Below are positions 7,439 to 16,890 of a stretch of 48,151 nucleotides of DNA, piece by piece. This DNA is from an uncultured Pseudoxanthomonas sp. Lineage in GTDB: Bacteria > Pseudomonadota > Gammaproteobacteria > Xanthomonadales > Xanthomonadaceae. The DNA lies in contig CALJUL010000120.1 of the NCBI GenBank assembly GCA_937975725.1, positions 1 to 48,151 of the forward strand. Reading direction: 5' to 3'. Made by a program: the position numbers and the translations under genes. Numbering within the stretch: the first letter of the stretch is position 1; each line of letters starts with the position of its first letter. The notes below the pieces were generated by a model that had not been told where the DNA came from, did not search any database, and was given only the letters and a program-made list of their open reading frames with translations.

Positions 7439-8221
7439 ATGGCGATCATCTGGCGTGGCTGGGTGTTGGCGGGGTTGGCGTGCGCGGCGCCCATGGCGCA
7501 GGCGCAGGCGCAGGACGGCGGCGGGGACGCCTGGACGTTCCGCTTGGCGCCGTATGTCTGGGGTTCGTCGACCGACGGCACGTTCGCGCATGCGCGCTTG
7601 CCGGTGGGCCTGCACACCTCCAAGAGTTTCCGCGAGTCGCTGGAGGAACTGGACGCCGGCGCGATGGGCGCGTTCGAAGCGCGCAAGGGTCGTCATGGCG
7701 TGCTGTTGGACGGCCAGTTCGCCAAGCTCTCCACCACGGTGTACGCGCCCGTCGCCGGTGCCGCCCTGCCGGTGCGGCTGAAGACCCGCACCGCCAGCGG
7801 CCTGCTGGCCTGGCGCTACGGCCTGGTGGAGCGCGACGCCGCCCACCTGGACCTGGTGGCCGGCGTGCGCGTGTGGTCGGCGCGCGTGCGGTTGGCCTAT
7901 GCAGTGCCGGTGCCCACGCCGCCGCCCATTCCGCAGCAATACGCCGGCGAGCAGTCGCACCGCTGGGTGGACGCGCAGGTCGGGGTGAAGGGGCGCTACG
8001 GTTTCGGCAACGGCCTGTTTGTCGGCGGCTGGGCGTTGGCCGGCGCGGGCGAATCGGACCTGTCCACCGACCTCATGCTGCTGGCGGGCTACGACGTCAA
8101 CGAACGGCTGGCGGTCGTCGCCGGCTATCGCCGCCTCTCGACCGACTTCGAGACCTCCGCCGGCTTCCGTTTCGACACCACGCTGCAAGGCCCCGGCCTG
8201 GGCGTGGAATACCGGTTCTGA
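7439..8221 (+). CDS. Outer-membrane beta-barrel protein of unknown role
   Basis: 260 residues. A signal peptide (WVLAGLACAAPMAQAQAQ) is followed by alternating hydrophobic/polar strands with Gly and aromatic residues (WTFRLAPYVWGSSTDGTF; GFGNGLFVGGWALAGAG; ERLAVVAGYRRLS) and a C-terminal GLGVEYRF ending in Phe, the signal for BAM insertion. Eight or more strands are likely. This fits the porin/OmpW-like small barrels often annotated as hypothetical. GAGGAGGGA upstream is a good ribosome site for ATG 7439. The M20 peptidase gene follows after 42 bases, so they may be co-transcribed. Confidence 0.7.
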   Translation: MAIIWRGWVLAGLACAAPMAQAQAQDGGGDAWTFRLAPYVWGSSTDGTFAHARLPVGLHTSKSFRESLEELDAGAMGAFEARKGRHGVLLDGQFAKLSTTVYAPVAGAALPVRLKTRTASGLLAWRYGLVERDAAHLDLVAGVRVWSARVRLAYAVPVPTPPPIPQQYAGEQSHRWVDAQVGVKGRYGFGNGLFVGGWALAGAGESDLSTDLMLLAGYDVNERLAVVAGYRRLSTDFETSAGFRFDTTLQGPGLGVEYRF

Positions 8222-8263
8222 CCGCCATCATCGCGCCGCGGCCGCGGCCACTGGAGTGACGCC

Positions 8264-9544
8264 ATGGGCATCGCACGTACTTCGCTCTGCACGGGATTGT
8301 TGATGATCGGGGCCTGCGGTCTCGGCGCGCAGGCGCAGGCCGCGCAGGCCGACGCGCGCCTGCGCGCGGCCGCCACTGCCGAACAACCGGCGGTGATCGA
8401 CACGTTGCGCGATCTGGTCACGGTGGAATCCGGTTCGACCGACCACGAAGGCGTCGCCACGCTGATGGCCTACCTGGAGCGGCGCCTGCAGGCGCTGGGT
8501 GCCAAGGTGGAGCGCGTGCCCTCGGCCACCGGCGGCCCGGACCTGGTGCGCGGCACGTTCGCCGGGCGCGGCAAGCTGAAGGCGATGCTGATCGCGCACG
8601 CCGACACCGTGTACGACCGCGGCATCCTGGCCGCCGAGCCCTACCACCAGGACGGCAACCTGCTGTACGGCCCCGGCATCGCCGACGACAAGGGCGGCAT
8701 CGCGGTGATCCTGCACGCGCTGTCGCTGCTGAAGGCGCACGGCTGGGACGACTACGCCACGGTCACCGTGCTGTTCAATCCCGACGAGGAAATCGGTTCG
8801 CCCGGTTCCGGCGAGACCATCGCCGCGCTCGGCGCGCAGCACGACGTGGTGCTGTCGTTCGAGCCTTCGCCCGCCAAGGCAGTGATCGAGCACGAAGGCG
8901 TGCTGCTGAGCGCGGCCGGCACTTCGCAGGTGCGCATGATCGTCGAAGGCCGCTCCGCGCACGCGGGCGCCGCGCCCGAGCAGGGCCGCAACGCGCTGGT
9001 CGAACTGGCTCACCAGATAGGACGGACGAAGGACGTCGCCGCCGACGTGCCCGGTGCGCAACTGAACTGGACCACCGCCAACGCCGGCACCGCGCGCAAC
9101 CAGATCCCGGAACGCGCCGAAGCCGGCGGCGACGTGCGCGTCATGCAGGCCGACAGCAACGACAGGCTGCTGGCCGCGTTGCAGGCCAGGGTGAAGGAAA
9201 GCCAGGCCGTGCCCGACACCACCACCACGGTCACGCTGGAACCGCTGCGGCCCATCTACACGGCCGGCGAGCGCGGTCGCGCGCTGGCTGACCTGGCGCG
9301 CGGCATCTACGCCGAACTCGATGGCCGCCAGCTACTGATGCACCCCACCACCAACGGCGGTACCGATGCCGGCTTCGCCGGGCGTTCCGGCCATGCCGCG
9401 GTGCTGGAAGGGCTGGGGCTCGCCGGCTGGGGCTACCACGCGCGCAACGAATACATCGAGATCGATTCCATTCCGCCGCGCTTGTACTTGGCCGCGCGGA
9501 TGCTGATCGAACTGGCCAAACGCGCGGACGCGCCGGCGCGGTAA
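8264..9544 (+). CDS. Secreted M20 family metallopeptidase (glutamate carboxypeptidase-like)
   Basis: 426 residues. An N-terminal signal peptide (LLMIGACGLGAQAQAAQA) directs it to the periplasm. The two-zinc site is complete: LIAHADTVY (His112, Asp114), GIADDKGG (Asp141), FNPDEEIGSPGS (Glu175/Glu176), and later H in EGRSAHAG, with a dimerisation domain between. The overall order matches CPG2-like carboxypeptidases that remove C-terminal Glu or cleave small peptides. The actual substrate cannot be read from sequence. It lies 42 bases behind the beta-barrel gene, in the same direction. Confidence 0.88.
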   Translation: MGIARTSLCTGLLMIGACGLGAQAQAAQADARLRAAATAEQPAVIDTLRDLVTVESGSTDHEGVATLMAYLERRLQALGAKVERVPSATGGPDLVRGTFAGRGKLKAMLIAHADTVYDRGILAAEPYHQDGNLLYGPGIADDKGGIAVILHALSLLKAHGWDDYATVTVLFNPDEEIGSPGSGETIAALGAQHDVVLSFEPSPAKAVIEHEGVLLSAAGTSQVRMIVEGRSAHAGAAPEQGRNALVELAHQIGRTKDVAADVPGAQLNWTTANAGTARNQIPERAEAGGDVRVMQADSNDRLLAALQARVKESQAVPDTTTTVTLEPLRPIYTAGERGRALADLARGIYAELDGRQLLMHPTTNGGTDAGFAGRSGHAAVLEGLGLAGWGYHARNEYIEIDSIPPRLYLAARMLIELAKRADAPAR

Positions 9545-9650
9545 GGCCGCGGCTCCGGAGGGGCGAGGCGTCCCCCAAGGCGCTTCGCCACGACGACGCG
9601 GCGCACACGGGGACCGGCGTAGCGTGCGGCATCCCCCGATGGAGACGCCC

Positions 9651-9851
9651 ATGGCCGCCTCGACCCGCGAAGACGTCATCCTGCAACTCGACCGCGTGGA
9701 TACCGCCCTGGAAGCGCCGGAGGCCGACAAGCCGGCGATCCTGCGCGACGCGCTGGACTGGCTGGCGGACCATCCGCCCAAGGTCGCCGCCGACGCGCTG
9801 TATTACCGCGAACGCCTGCAGGCCATCCGCGAGCGCCATGATGTGAGGTGA
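9651..9851 (+). CDS. Small unknown helical protein
   Basis: 66 residues from ATG 9651 (MAASTREDVILQLDRVDTAL), chosen because GGAG lies six bases upstream; earlier in-frame starts exist at 9639 and 9624 (GTG). It is strongly helical and charged, with no signal or membrane segment. I do not recognise a family. It stands alone between the M20 peptidase and the glycosidase-like gene. Confidence 0.6.
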   Translation: MAASTREDVILQLDRVDTALEAPEADKPAILRDALDWLADHPPKVAADALYYRERLQAIRERHDVR

Positions 9852-9956
9852 AAGCGGCAAGAAACCGTGCATCAAACCTTGCATCGCGCGCCGCGCATCG
9901 CCGCCACGCACGCATGGCATGATGCCGCCGCATTCATCCAGCCTCCCGGAGGTCGC

Positions 9957-11282
9957 GTGCGTATCCTGCTTTCCGCTTGCCTGGCCGCGGCGCTGTGCGT
10001 CGCCGGTCTGGCGCCGTCCAAGGCGTCGGCCGGAACCGCCGCCGTGTCCCCGCGGGTCCGCATCGTGCAGGAAGACGGGCGCTACCGTTTGCTGGTCGAC
10101 GGCCAACCGTTCCTGGTGAAGGGCGCGGGCATGGGCGGCGACGACCAGGAGACGCTGGCCGCGCGCGGCGGCAATTCCTTCCGCACCTGGAGCACCGGCA
10201 CCGACGATGCCGAGGTGCGCGCGATGCTGGACCGTGCGCAGCGCAACGGGTTGAAGGTGACGATGGGCATCGACGTGGGCAACGAGCGCCACGGCTTCGA
10301 CTACGACGACGCAGCGGCCGTCGCGGCACAACGGGAGCGCATCCGCGCCGAGGTGCGGCTGTACAAGGACCACCCGGCGGTGCTGATGTGGGCCGCCGGC
10401 AACGAACTCAACCTGCACTACAGCAACCCGAAGGTCTGGGACGCCATCGGCCAGATCGCCGACATGATCCATGCCGAGGACCCGGACCATCCGGTGATGA
10501 CAACCTTGGCCGGCTTCGACAAGCCCTTGATCGACCTGCTGAAGGCGCGCGCGCCGTCGCTGGACCTGATCGGCATCCAGCTCTACGGCGACATCGGCGC
10601 GCTGCCGGAAAAGCTGCGGACCAGCGGCTGGACCGGTCCTTACGTGGTCACCGAATGGGGCCCGACCGGGCATTGGGAAAGCCCGCTGACCGCGTGGAAG
10701 GCGCCCATCGAGGACGATGCTTCGCGCAAGGCGGACCTGCTGCGGCAGCGCTACGAGCAGGTGATCGCCGCGGACCGCGAACAGGGGCTGGGCTCGTACG
10801 TCTTCCTGTGGGGCGACAAGCAGGAGCGCACGCCCACGTGGTATGGCCTGTTCCTGCCCACCGGCGAGAGCACGCCGTCGGTCGATGTCATGCAATACGT
10901 GTGGACCGGGCGCTGGCCCGCCAACCGCGCGCCGTCGATCCGGCCGCTGCGGCTGCAAGGGCGCGTCGCGCTGGACAGCGTGGTGCTGGAGGCTGGGCAG
11001 CCCGCCACCGCGCAGGTCGAAGCCGCCGATGCCGATGCCGACGGCGATGCGCTGCGCTACCGCTGGACGGTGCTGCACGAGAGCATGGCTACCAGCATCG
11101 GCGGCGACCACGAGGACGTGCCGCCGCCGGTGGCGCTGGCGATGGAGGACGACGGCCGCGGCGGCGTGCGCTTCACCGCGCCGGAGGCGCCGGGCGCCTA
11201 TCGCCTGTTCGTGGAAGTGCACGACGGCCGCGGCCATGCCGCCTACGCCAACCTGCCGTTCAAGGTGGACGCGGCGCGCTGA
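9957..11282 (+). CDS. Secreted clan GH-A (GH2/GH5-like) glycoside hydrolase
   Basis: 441 residues from GTG 9957, chosen for GGAGG immediately upstream and because it gives a clean signal peptide (MRILLSACLAAALCVAGL). A TIM barrel follows: FLVKGAGMGGDD, then WAAGNELN with the likely acid/base Glu150, and VTEWGPTG with the likely nucleophile Glu233, the paired glutamates of clan GH-A. The C-terminal ~100 residues (residue 330 on) form an Ig/PKD-like beta-sandwich (ADADADGDALRYRWTVL). It probably acts on a polysaccharide in the periplasm or outside. Substrate not deducible. Confidence 0.72.
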   Translation: MRILLSACLAAALCVAGLAPSKASAGTAAVSPRVRIVQEDGRYRLLVDGQPFLVKGAGMGGDDQETLAARGGNSFRTWSTGTDDAEVRAMLDRAQRNGLKVTMGIDVGNERHGFDYDDAAAVAAQRERIRAEVRLYKDHPAVLMWAAGNELNLHYSNPKVWDAIGQIADMIHAEDPDHPVMTTLAGFDKPLIDLLKARAPSLDLIGIQLYGDIGALPEKLRTSGWTGPYVVTEWGPTGHWESPLTAWKAPIEDDASRKADLLRQRYEQVIAADREQGLGSYVFLWGDKQERTPTWYGLFLPTGESTPSVDVMQYVWTGRWPANRAPSIRPLRLQGRVALDSVVLEAGQPATAQVEAADADADGDALRYRWTVLHESMATSIGGDHEDVPPPVALAMEDDGRGGVRFTAPEAPGAYRLFVEVHDGRGHAAYANLPFKVDAAR

Positions 11283-11300
11283 CCGCTCCGCCGGGTCGCG

Positions 11301-11687
11301 TCAGGCCAGGTACTGCTTCTCTTCGACGAAGCGCGAGCCGGCCAGGCGGTTGATCGCGTTCTTCACCTGGATGCGGTCGCCGTTGTGCTTCGCCACCGCG
11401 CGCGCCAGTTCGATGAATTCGGCGTCGAAGACCTGCGCCGCCTCCTTCGCGCGCAGGGCGTCCTGCACGTCCCACATGCGCTCGTTGATGCGGCGCAGGT
11501 CGTCCTTCAGGCCGGCCAGGTCCGGTTGCGCCGCCAGCAGGTCCTGCCACAGCGCCTGCAGACCCTCGCGCTCCACCTGCACGTGCGCGCGCTTGCCGGC
11601 ATCGTCGATGCGGTCGGCCTTGATCTCGAGGATGGACAGCTTGTCGGCCAGTTCGCCGATGGCGACGGGGATCAGGATGGTGCTCAT
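11301..11687 (-). CDS. DUF6165 family protein
   Basis: 128 residues. MSTILIPVAIGELADKLSILEIKADRI at the start and the helical remainder (NERMWDVQDALR, KNAINRLAGSRFVEEKQYL) agree with DUF6165 as I remember it. No signal peptide; cytoplasmic. Some members lie near glycan-synthesis genes in other bacteria, but nothing like that is adjacent here. It converges on the glycosidase gene, with 18 bases between the stops. Confidence 0.7.
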   Translation of the reverse strand: MSTILIPVAIGELADKLSILEIKADRIDDAGKRAHVQVEREGLQALWQDLLAAQPDLAGLKDDLRRINERMWDVQDALRAKEAAQVFDAEFIELARAVAKHNGDRIQVKNAINRLAGSRFVEEKQYLA

Positions 11688-11865
11688 GGCGCCATTCTAG
11701 CGCCGCGCATGCCGCCGGGCGGCTGTCCTCCCGGCATGGGCCGGGGCCGGTGACGACGCCGGGCGCCGGTCCCGGGACGCCCGCGTGGCAGCCTCCCGCC
11801 GCGGTGATTGAGGGTGGGGGAGGGCGCCCCTGCGGCCTCCGTCAGGTTCCGCGGGGGCGGCGCCT

Positions 11866-11980
11866 ATGTCAGTTGTCCTGACACTCTGCGGATTGGCGAG
11901 TGAGGAGGAGAACGGCAGGGGGTGGTCCGCCACCGGTCCCCGTGGCGCGGTAAGCGCCGGGACCCGGGTCGTTTCCGCGG
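11866..11980 (+). promoter_or_regulatory. Structured leader, copy 1, upstream of the first vWA gene
   Basis: Three nested helices can be drawn: TCCT (11876-11879) with AGGA (11903-11906) plus CACTC/GAGTG inside it; GGAGAACG (11907-11914) with CGTTTCC (11970-11976) with one bulge; and within that a GGTGG/CCACC hairpin (11921-11934) and a two-part hairpin GGTCCC/GGGACC (11935-11940, 11959-11964) topped by GGCGC/GCGCC. The same design precedes the other two vWA genes with different but still pairing bases. The 3' strand ends 66 bases before the start codon. Function unknown. Confidence 0.6.
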
Positions 11981-12042
11981 CGGGGGCGCCAGCGGCAGGG
12001 GGGCAGGAGAACCCGGGGCTTTCCGGCACAGGTCTTCTACGA

Positions 12043-13647
12043 ATGAAAAGAACAAGGGGAACGTTCCCGCGGGCGTTGGCCAGGTGCTTCCTGGCGGCGG
12101 CGTCGCTGGGCTGTGCGGTGGAAGGGCAGGCCCAGAGCTGCCCCGCGTCGCCGCCGATGGACGTGTTGTTGTTCGTGGACAACTCGGGCTCCATCTCCAA
12201 CGCCGAGTTCGATGCCGCGCAGCAGGCCATCGCCGGCATCGCGACCTCCATCCTGAGCCGTCCGGGCTATCGCATGGCCGTGGTCAACTGGGCTTGCACG
12301 GGCGACGATACGGCCCGGGACGGCTGCCGACTGGACCTGGCCACGGGCAATGCCATTGCCGGCGGCTGGTCTTCGAATGCTGCAAATTTCGCGTATATCG
12401 GCAGCAATAGCGCATCCAACCGGGTTTGCCGGTCGTTCGGACTGGTATCGGGCAATGCCACGTACCAGAACCGCAGCAACTGCGGTGGCGGCAATTTCAC
12501 CCAAAGCATCTCGTCGGACTATGCGCAGGATGCACTCAAGCTGCTCGACGCCGCCTTGTACAGCACCGGCGGCACCGGCGGCACCGACAGCTACGGCGCA
12601 GCGACGGCCAAGCCCAGCGCGCCGACGCAGCGGCTGATGATCATCCACTTGACCGATGCCATGTCGGCGGGCACCAGCCGCATCGCCGAGGCGCCCGCAA
12701 GCGATGCCGCGCTGGGCAACTACTACTACAGCAACTACTTCAAGAACCAGCGCAACGCCCTGATCGTCGGTGTGGGCATTGACGAGACCAACGCGTATCT
12801 GACTGCCAGGCGGCAGCTAGGCGCGTTCTCCAGCAAAGGCGGCAGTGCCACCGACTACGACACCGGCCACCAGACCGCATCCTCCACGCAGGCCTATGAT
12901 GTCGGCACGCCACGTCTTGCAACAATCTCGCCCGATTTCAGCGCTTCCAACATCGTCACCGCCGCCAGCGCCGCCATTGCCGCGACCGTGCCGGCCTGCG
13001 CCATCGTGCGCAAGCAGAGCCTGGGCGGCACCGGCAGCTTCAGCTTCGGAAGCGGCACCAACGGCCTGCCGTCCAGCCTGACGCTGACCACCACGGCGGT
13101 CAGCACGCCGGTCGGCGCCGCGTATTCGCTGACCAACTTCAACACCGACACCAGCATCCGCGAAACCATCCCGGCGGGCTGGGAGATCAGCGACGTGACC
13201 TGCGTCAACGCCTCCAATGCCTCCGTCCCGGTGACCACCAGCCTGACCACAGGCCAGATCACCCTTCCCGCCAGCCAGATCACCGCGGGCGCGCAACTGA
13301 CCTGCACCGTGACGAACAGGACGCTGGTGGCCGACCTGCGGGTGCTGAAGTCGGCCTTGCCCGCCACGGTGGTCAGCGGCGACGTGGTGAGCTACACCAT
13401 CGTCGCCGGCAACAACGGCCCGAGCAGTCTGACCAACGCGCGGTTGTCCGATACGCCGGCAACGGGCCTGGACTGCACCGTACCCGGCAGCACCGCCACC
13501 TGCACCGCCACGGGTACCGCCACCTGTCCCTCGGCCACGGTGCCGGTCAGCACCCTGCTGGGCAGCGGCATCACCATCCCCAGCCTGCCGGTCGGCGGGC
13601 AGGTGACCGTGACCCTGCAGTGCCGGGCCACCGCCAGCGGGCTGTGA
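12043..13647 (+). CDS. Secreted vWA domain protein with one DUF11 repeat (copy 1 of 3)
   Basis: 534 residues from ATG 12043, chosen because it gives a signal peptide (RALARCFLAAASLGCAVEG) and matches the starts of the two paralogues. A von Willebrand factor A domain starts at MDVLLFVDNSGS (metal site DNSGS at 46-50) and runs to ~310. A prealbumin-like module (ACAIVRKQSLGGTGSFSF to QLTCTVTN) follows, then one DUF11 domain (LKSALPATVVSGDVVSYTIV) ending VTLQCRATASGL. Such proteins are usually adhesins or surface-associated ligand binders; no LPXTG or other sorting signal is seen. This copy lacks the extra propeller-like region and second DUF11 of copies 2 and 3. Confidence 0.75.
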   Translation: MKRTRGTFPRALARCFLAAASLGCAVEGQAQSCPASPPMDVLLFVDNSGSISNAEFDAAQQAIAGIATSILSRPGYRMAVVNWACTGDDTARDGCRLDLATGNAIAGGWSSNAANFAYIGSNSASNRVCRSFGLVSGNATYQNRSNCGGGNFTQSISSDYAQDALKLLDAALYSTGGTGGTDSYGAATAKPSAPTQRLMIIHLTDAMSAGTSRIAEAPASDAALGNYYYSNYFKNQRNALIVGVGIDETNAYLTARRQLGAFSSKGGSATDYDTGHQTASSTQAYDVGTPRLATISPDFSASNIVTAASAAIAATVPACAIVRKQSLGGTGSFSFGSGTNGLPSSLTLTTTAVSTPVGAAYSLTNFNTDTSIRETIPAGWEISDVTCVNASNASVPVTTSLTTGQITLPASQITAGAQLTCTVTNRTLVADLRVLKSALPATVVSGDVVSYTIVAGNNGPSSLTNARLSDTPATGLDCTVPGSTATCTATGTATCPSATVPVSTLLGSGITIPSLPVGGQVTVTLQCRATASGL

Positions 13648-13761
13648 CCGCCCGCGACGGCGCCGGCAGGGGGATGCGCGTCCTGCGGGTGCGGGCCGAT
13701 CTTGGGGGCCGCGGACGGCGGCCCTGTCCAGGTGCTGGTTCCCCCGGCCGAGGCCGGGGAT

Positions 13762-13868
13762 ATGTGTCCTGAAATCCCCAAGCCTGGCGAATCAGGAGGG
13801 GAACGGCGGTGGTGGTTCGCCACCGGCTCCCATGGCGCGACGCGCCGGGGGCAGCGGTCGTTCCCGCG
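13762..13868 (+). promoter_or_regulatory. Structured leader, copy 2, upstream of the second vWA gene
   Basis: TCCTGA (13767-13772) pairs with TCAGGA (13792-13797). GGGAACG (13799-13805) pairs perfectly with CGTTCCC (13859-13865), enclosing GGTGG/CCACC (13811-13824) and GCTCCC/GGGGGC (13826-13831, 13847-13852) topped by GGCGC/GCGCC. The 3' strand ends 70 bases before ATG 13936. A further hairpin, GGGAGGGCC/GGCCCTCCC, lies just before the start codon (about 13895-13917). Confidence 0.65.
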
Positions 13869-13935
13869 GCCGACGTGCCGCGGCAGGGGGGTCGGGAGGG
13901 CCGCAAGGCCCTCCCGGCGCATTACGAAGCAAGCG

Positions 13936-16665
13936 ATGGGTCTTATACAGATGAACAGAGTACGGGGACAGTTCTCCCGGACGTTGGTGAAGTGCTTCCT
14001 TGCGGTGGCATCGGTGGGCTGGGCCATGAGCAGCCAGGCCCAGAGCGGCCCGACCTGCCCCGCGACGCCGCCGCCCACGGACGTGCTGGTGTTCGTGGAC
14101 AACTCCGGCTCGATCGACAACGACGAGTTCGATAGTGCGCAGCAGGCCATCGCCGGCATCGCCAATTCGGTGCTCAGCCGCCCCGGCTACCGCATGGCCG
14201 TAGTCAACTGGGCCTGTACGGGCGCCGACAACGCCAAGAACGGGTGCCGTATCGATCTGGCAACGGGCAGCGCCATTGCCGGCGGCTGGTCGACCAATCC
14301 GGCGGATTTCGCCTACGCCGGCAGCAACAGCGCTTCCAACCGGGTCTGCCGCTCGTTCGGCAATTCGGGCAGCAATCGAAGCAACTGCGGCCAAGGCAAC
14401 TTCTCCGTCTTCATCAACGACGATTACGCGCAGCACGCCTTGAAGATGCTCGAGGCCGCGCTGTACAGCGGTGGCGGCACCGGCGGCAACGACGGCTATA
14501 ACGCCGCCACGGCCGCGCCCAGCGCGCCGACGCAGCGGCTGATGATCATCCATTTGACCGATGGTGGTGTGGCCGTCGGCAGTCGGATCGCCGACGTCCC
14601 GAACAGCGAATCCGCGCTGGGCCGCTACTACTACAGCAACTACCTGAAGAACCAGCGCAATGCGCTGATCGTCGGCGTCGGCATCGACTACACCACCAGC
14701 ACTGCGGCCGCGAGGCAGGAATTGGGCGCCGTGGCCAGCAAGGGCGGCAGCAGCACCGACTACGACACCACGCACACCAGTGCGGCGTCCACGCAGGCCT
14801 ACGACACGGGCACGCCGCGCCTGGCGACGTTCGCGAACCGCTACGACGCCACCCAGATCCTCAACGCGGCCAACTCGGCGCTCGCCGAGACGGTGCCGGC
14901 CTGCGCCATCGTGCGCAAGCAGAGCGTGGGCGGCACCGGCAGCTTCAGTTTCACCGGCGGCACCAACGGCCTGCCGTCCAGTCTGACGCTGACCACCACG
15001 GCCGTCAGCACGCCGGTCAGCTCCGCTGCCTACACGCTGACCAATTTCAATACCAATACCAGCATCCAGGAAACCATCCCGGCCGGCTGGGAAATGAGCA
15101 GCGTGGCCTGCGTCAACGCCTCCAATGCCTCCGTTCCGGTGACCACCAACCTGACCACCGGCCAGATCACCCTGCCGGCCAGCCAGATCACCACGGGCGC
15201 GCAACTCACCTGTACCGTGACCAATACGCGGACCTCGGCGGACTTTGGTACCTGCGATGCGCGGATGTACCTGGACCGGGTGAACACAAGTCCGTCGCCG
15301 ATGGTTTCGACGCTGTACGACGTGGGCTATGCCACTGCGCCGTTCAGCTATACCACCTTGGGGTCGGGCCTCGCCCGCAACGGCGTGGCCTTCAACCCGC
15401 TGGACAACTACATCTACGGCATCGAGTGGGACCAGTACTCGGGCAACGAACTGATCCGGGTGGGCACCAACGGCAGCAGCACCAACCTGGGCGTGATTTC
15501 CGGTCTGCCGTCGGCCAACTACAACAACGGCGTGATCACGCCGACGGGCGAGTACTACGTCATCCCGTCGGGCACGGGCACGACCATGTACCGGATCAAC
15601 ATCGCCACGCGGGTCGCCACCGCGGTCACGCTGAGCCAGTCGGTCAACAACTTGTTCGATCTTGCCTGGCACAACAACCGCATGTACGGCGTGAGCAGCG
15701 GCACGCTGGTCAGCATCACCACGACAGGCGCGGTGACCTCGATCGGCACCACGCCGAACCTGAACCTGGTGCCCTCGATGTGGGGCTTCACCAACGGCCT
15801 GTATGGCTCCACCAGCACCTCGTCCATCTATGCCATCGACCCGGCGACAGGCGCGACCACCTTCATGAGCAGCGCACCGGACACCAGCAACTCCGACGGT
15901 GCCAACTGCCCGACGGCCGCGATCCAGTTCAATGCGGACCTCTCCATCACCAAGACCAACACGCCGGCCTCGGGTCCTAACGACCTGCCCAACGATACCT
16001 ACGTGCCCGGTGCGTCGCGCACGTACACCATCGTGGTGAGGAACAGCGGTCCGTTCGGCGCGCACGACGTGACGGTCAGCGATCCGCTGCCCGCCGGTAT
16101 CACCACGGCAAGCTGGACCTGCAGCGGCACGGGCGGCGGCGGCTGTACGGCCAGCGGCAGCGGGGCGATCAACGACACCGCGGTGAGGCTGCCGCCCAGC
16201 GCCACCGTGACCTACCTGCTGACCATGACGGTGCCGGCGGACTACACCGGCGACCTGACCAACACGGCGACGGTGACGCCGGGACCGGCGACCAGCGACA
16301 CCAATATGTCCAACAACACCGCCACGGACGTGGACCAGGCGGCGACGGTGGACTTGGCGGTGACCAAGTCGGCCTCGCCCACCACGGCGGTCAGCGGCGA
16401 CGTGGTCAGCTACACCATCGTCGCCAGTAACAACGGCCCGATCGACCTGACCAACGCGCGGCTGTCGGATACGCCGTCGGCGGGCCTGGACTGCACCGTG
16501 CCCAGCAGCACCGCCACCTGCGCGGCCACGGGCACCGCGACCTGTCCCTCGGCCACGGTGCCGGTCAGCACCCTGCTGGGCAGTGGCATCATCATCCCTA
16601 GCCTGCCGGTGGGCCAGCAGGTGACCGTGACCCTGCAATGCCGGGTCACCGCCAGCGGGTTGTAA
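13936..16665 (+). CDS. Secreted vWA domain protein with propeller-like region and two DUF11 repeats (copy 2 of 3)
   Basis: 909 residues from ATG 13936 (an alternative ATG lies at 13951). Signal peptide LVKCFLAVASVGWAMSSQAQ, then a vWA domain with DVLVFVDNSGS, a prealbumin-like module, a ~220-residue region with repeated NPLDNYIYGIEW/LYGSTSTSSIYAID strands resembling DUF6923/propeller repeats, and two DUF11 domains, ending VTLQCRVTASGL. It is probably a surface or secreted adhesive protein. Bases 14136-14652 are identical to 17161-17677 of copy 3, silent sites included, while the flanks differ, a sign of recent gene conversion. A strong terminator follows. Confidence 0.75.
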   Translation: MGLIQMNRVRGQFSRTLVKCFLAVASVGWAMSSQAQSGPTCPATPPPTDVLVFVDNSGSIDNDEFDSAQQAIAGIANSVLSRPGYRMAVVNWACTGADNAKNGCRIDLATGSAIAGGWSTNPADFAYAGSNSASNRVCRSFGNSGSNRSNCGQGNFSVFINDDYAQHALKMLEAALYSGGGTGGNDGYNAATAAPSAPTQRLMIIHLTDGGVAVGSRIADVPNSESALGRYYYSNYLKNQRNALIVGVGIDYTTSTAAARQELGAVASKGGSSTDYDTTHTSAASTQAYDTGTPRLATFANRYDATQILNAANSALAETVPACAIVRKQSVGGTGSFSFTGGTNGLPSSLTLTTTAVSTPVSSAAYTLTNFNTNTSIQETIPAGWEMSSVACVNASNASVPVTTNLTTGQITLPASQITTGAQLTCTVTNTRTSADFGTCDARMYLDRVNTSPSPMVSTLYDVGYATAPFSYTTLGSGLARNGVAFNPLDNYIYGIEWDQYSGNELIRVGTNGSSTNLGVISGLPSANYNNGVITPTGEYYVIPSGTGTTMYRINIATRVATAVTLSQSVNNLFDLAWHNNRMYGVSSGTLVSITTTGAVTSIGTTPNLNLVPSMWGFTNGLYGSTSTSSIYAIDPATGATTFMSSAPDTSNSDGANCPTAAIQFNADLSITKTNTPASGPNDLPNDTYVPGASRTYTIVVRNSGPFGAHDVTVSDPLPAGITTASWTCSGTGGGGCTASGSGAINDTAVRLPPSATVTYLLTMTVPADYTGDLTNTATVTPGPATSDTNMSNNTATDVDQAATVDLAVTKSASPTTAVSGDVVSYTIVASNNGPIDLTNARLSDTPSAGLDCTVPSSTATCAATGTATCPSATVPVSTLLGSGIIIPSLPVGQQVTVTLQCRVTASGL

Positions 16666-16692
16666 CCGCCGGTAGCCACCGCCATTAGTACG

Positions 16693-16730
16693 GAGTGACG
16701 GCGCATTCGATGCGCCGTCACTCGTTTGGG
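16693..16730 (+). terminator. Rho-independent terminator after vWA copy 2
   Basis: Perfect 14-bp stem GAGTGACGGCGCAT (16693-16706), TCG loop, ATGCGCCGTCACTC (16710-16723), then GTTTGG. The identical hairpin follows copy 3. Confidence 0.85.
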
Positions 16731-16793
16731 GCGCCTCATGCCTGGGTCCGCCGGACCCTTATCCCAACGCAGTTCACCCTTGGTCTGTGACGC

Positions 16794-16890
16794 ATGTCCT
16801 GAAATCCCCAAGCCTGGCGAATTAGGACGGGGGACGGCGGTGGCAACCCTTCATGGCGCGGTTCGCGCCAAGGGTCCGGATCGTTCCTGC
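16794..16890 (+). promoter_or_regulatory. Structured leader, copy 3, upstream of the third vWA gene
   Basis: GTCCTGA (16796-16802) pairs with TTAGGAC (16822-16828). GGGGACG (16830-16836) pairs with CGTTCCT (16882-16888) through two G-U pairs. The inner hairpin is ACCCTT/AAGGGT (16846-16851, 16870-16875) topped by GGCGCG/CGCGCC: a wholly different outer stem from copies 1 and 2, but still fully paired. The small GGTGG/CCACC hairpin is missing here. The 3' strand ends 72 bases before ATG 16961. Confidence 0.65.

Noticed and set aside
11866..11980. Cobalamin riboswitch, suggested by GGGAAC..GGTG-like bases in the vWA leaders
   Set aside because: No B12 box (GCCACTG-like) in the right place, and the helix order does not fit; the downstream genes have no B12 link.
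13792..16638. A 948-residue open frame on the minus strand opposite the second vWA gene, and similar ones opposite copies 1 and 3
   Set aside because: Low-complexity Arg/Gly/Ala/His-rich product typical of the antisense of GC-rich genes; the plus strand has signal peptides, domains and terminators.
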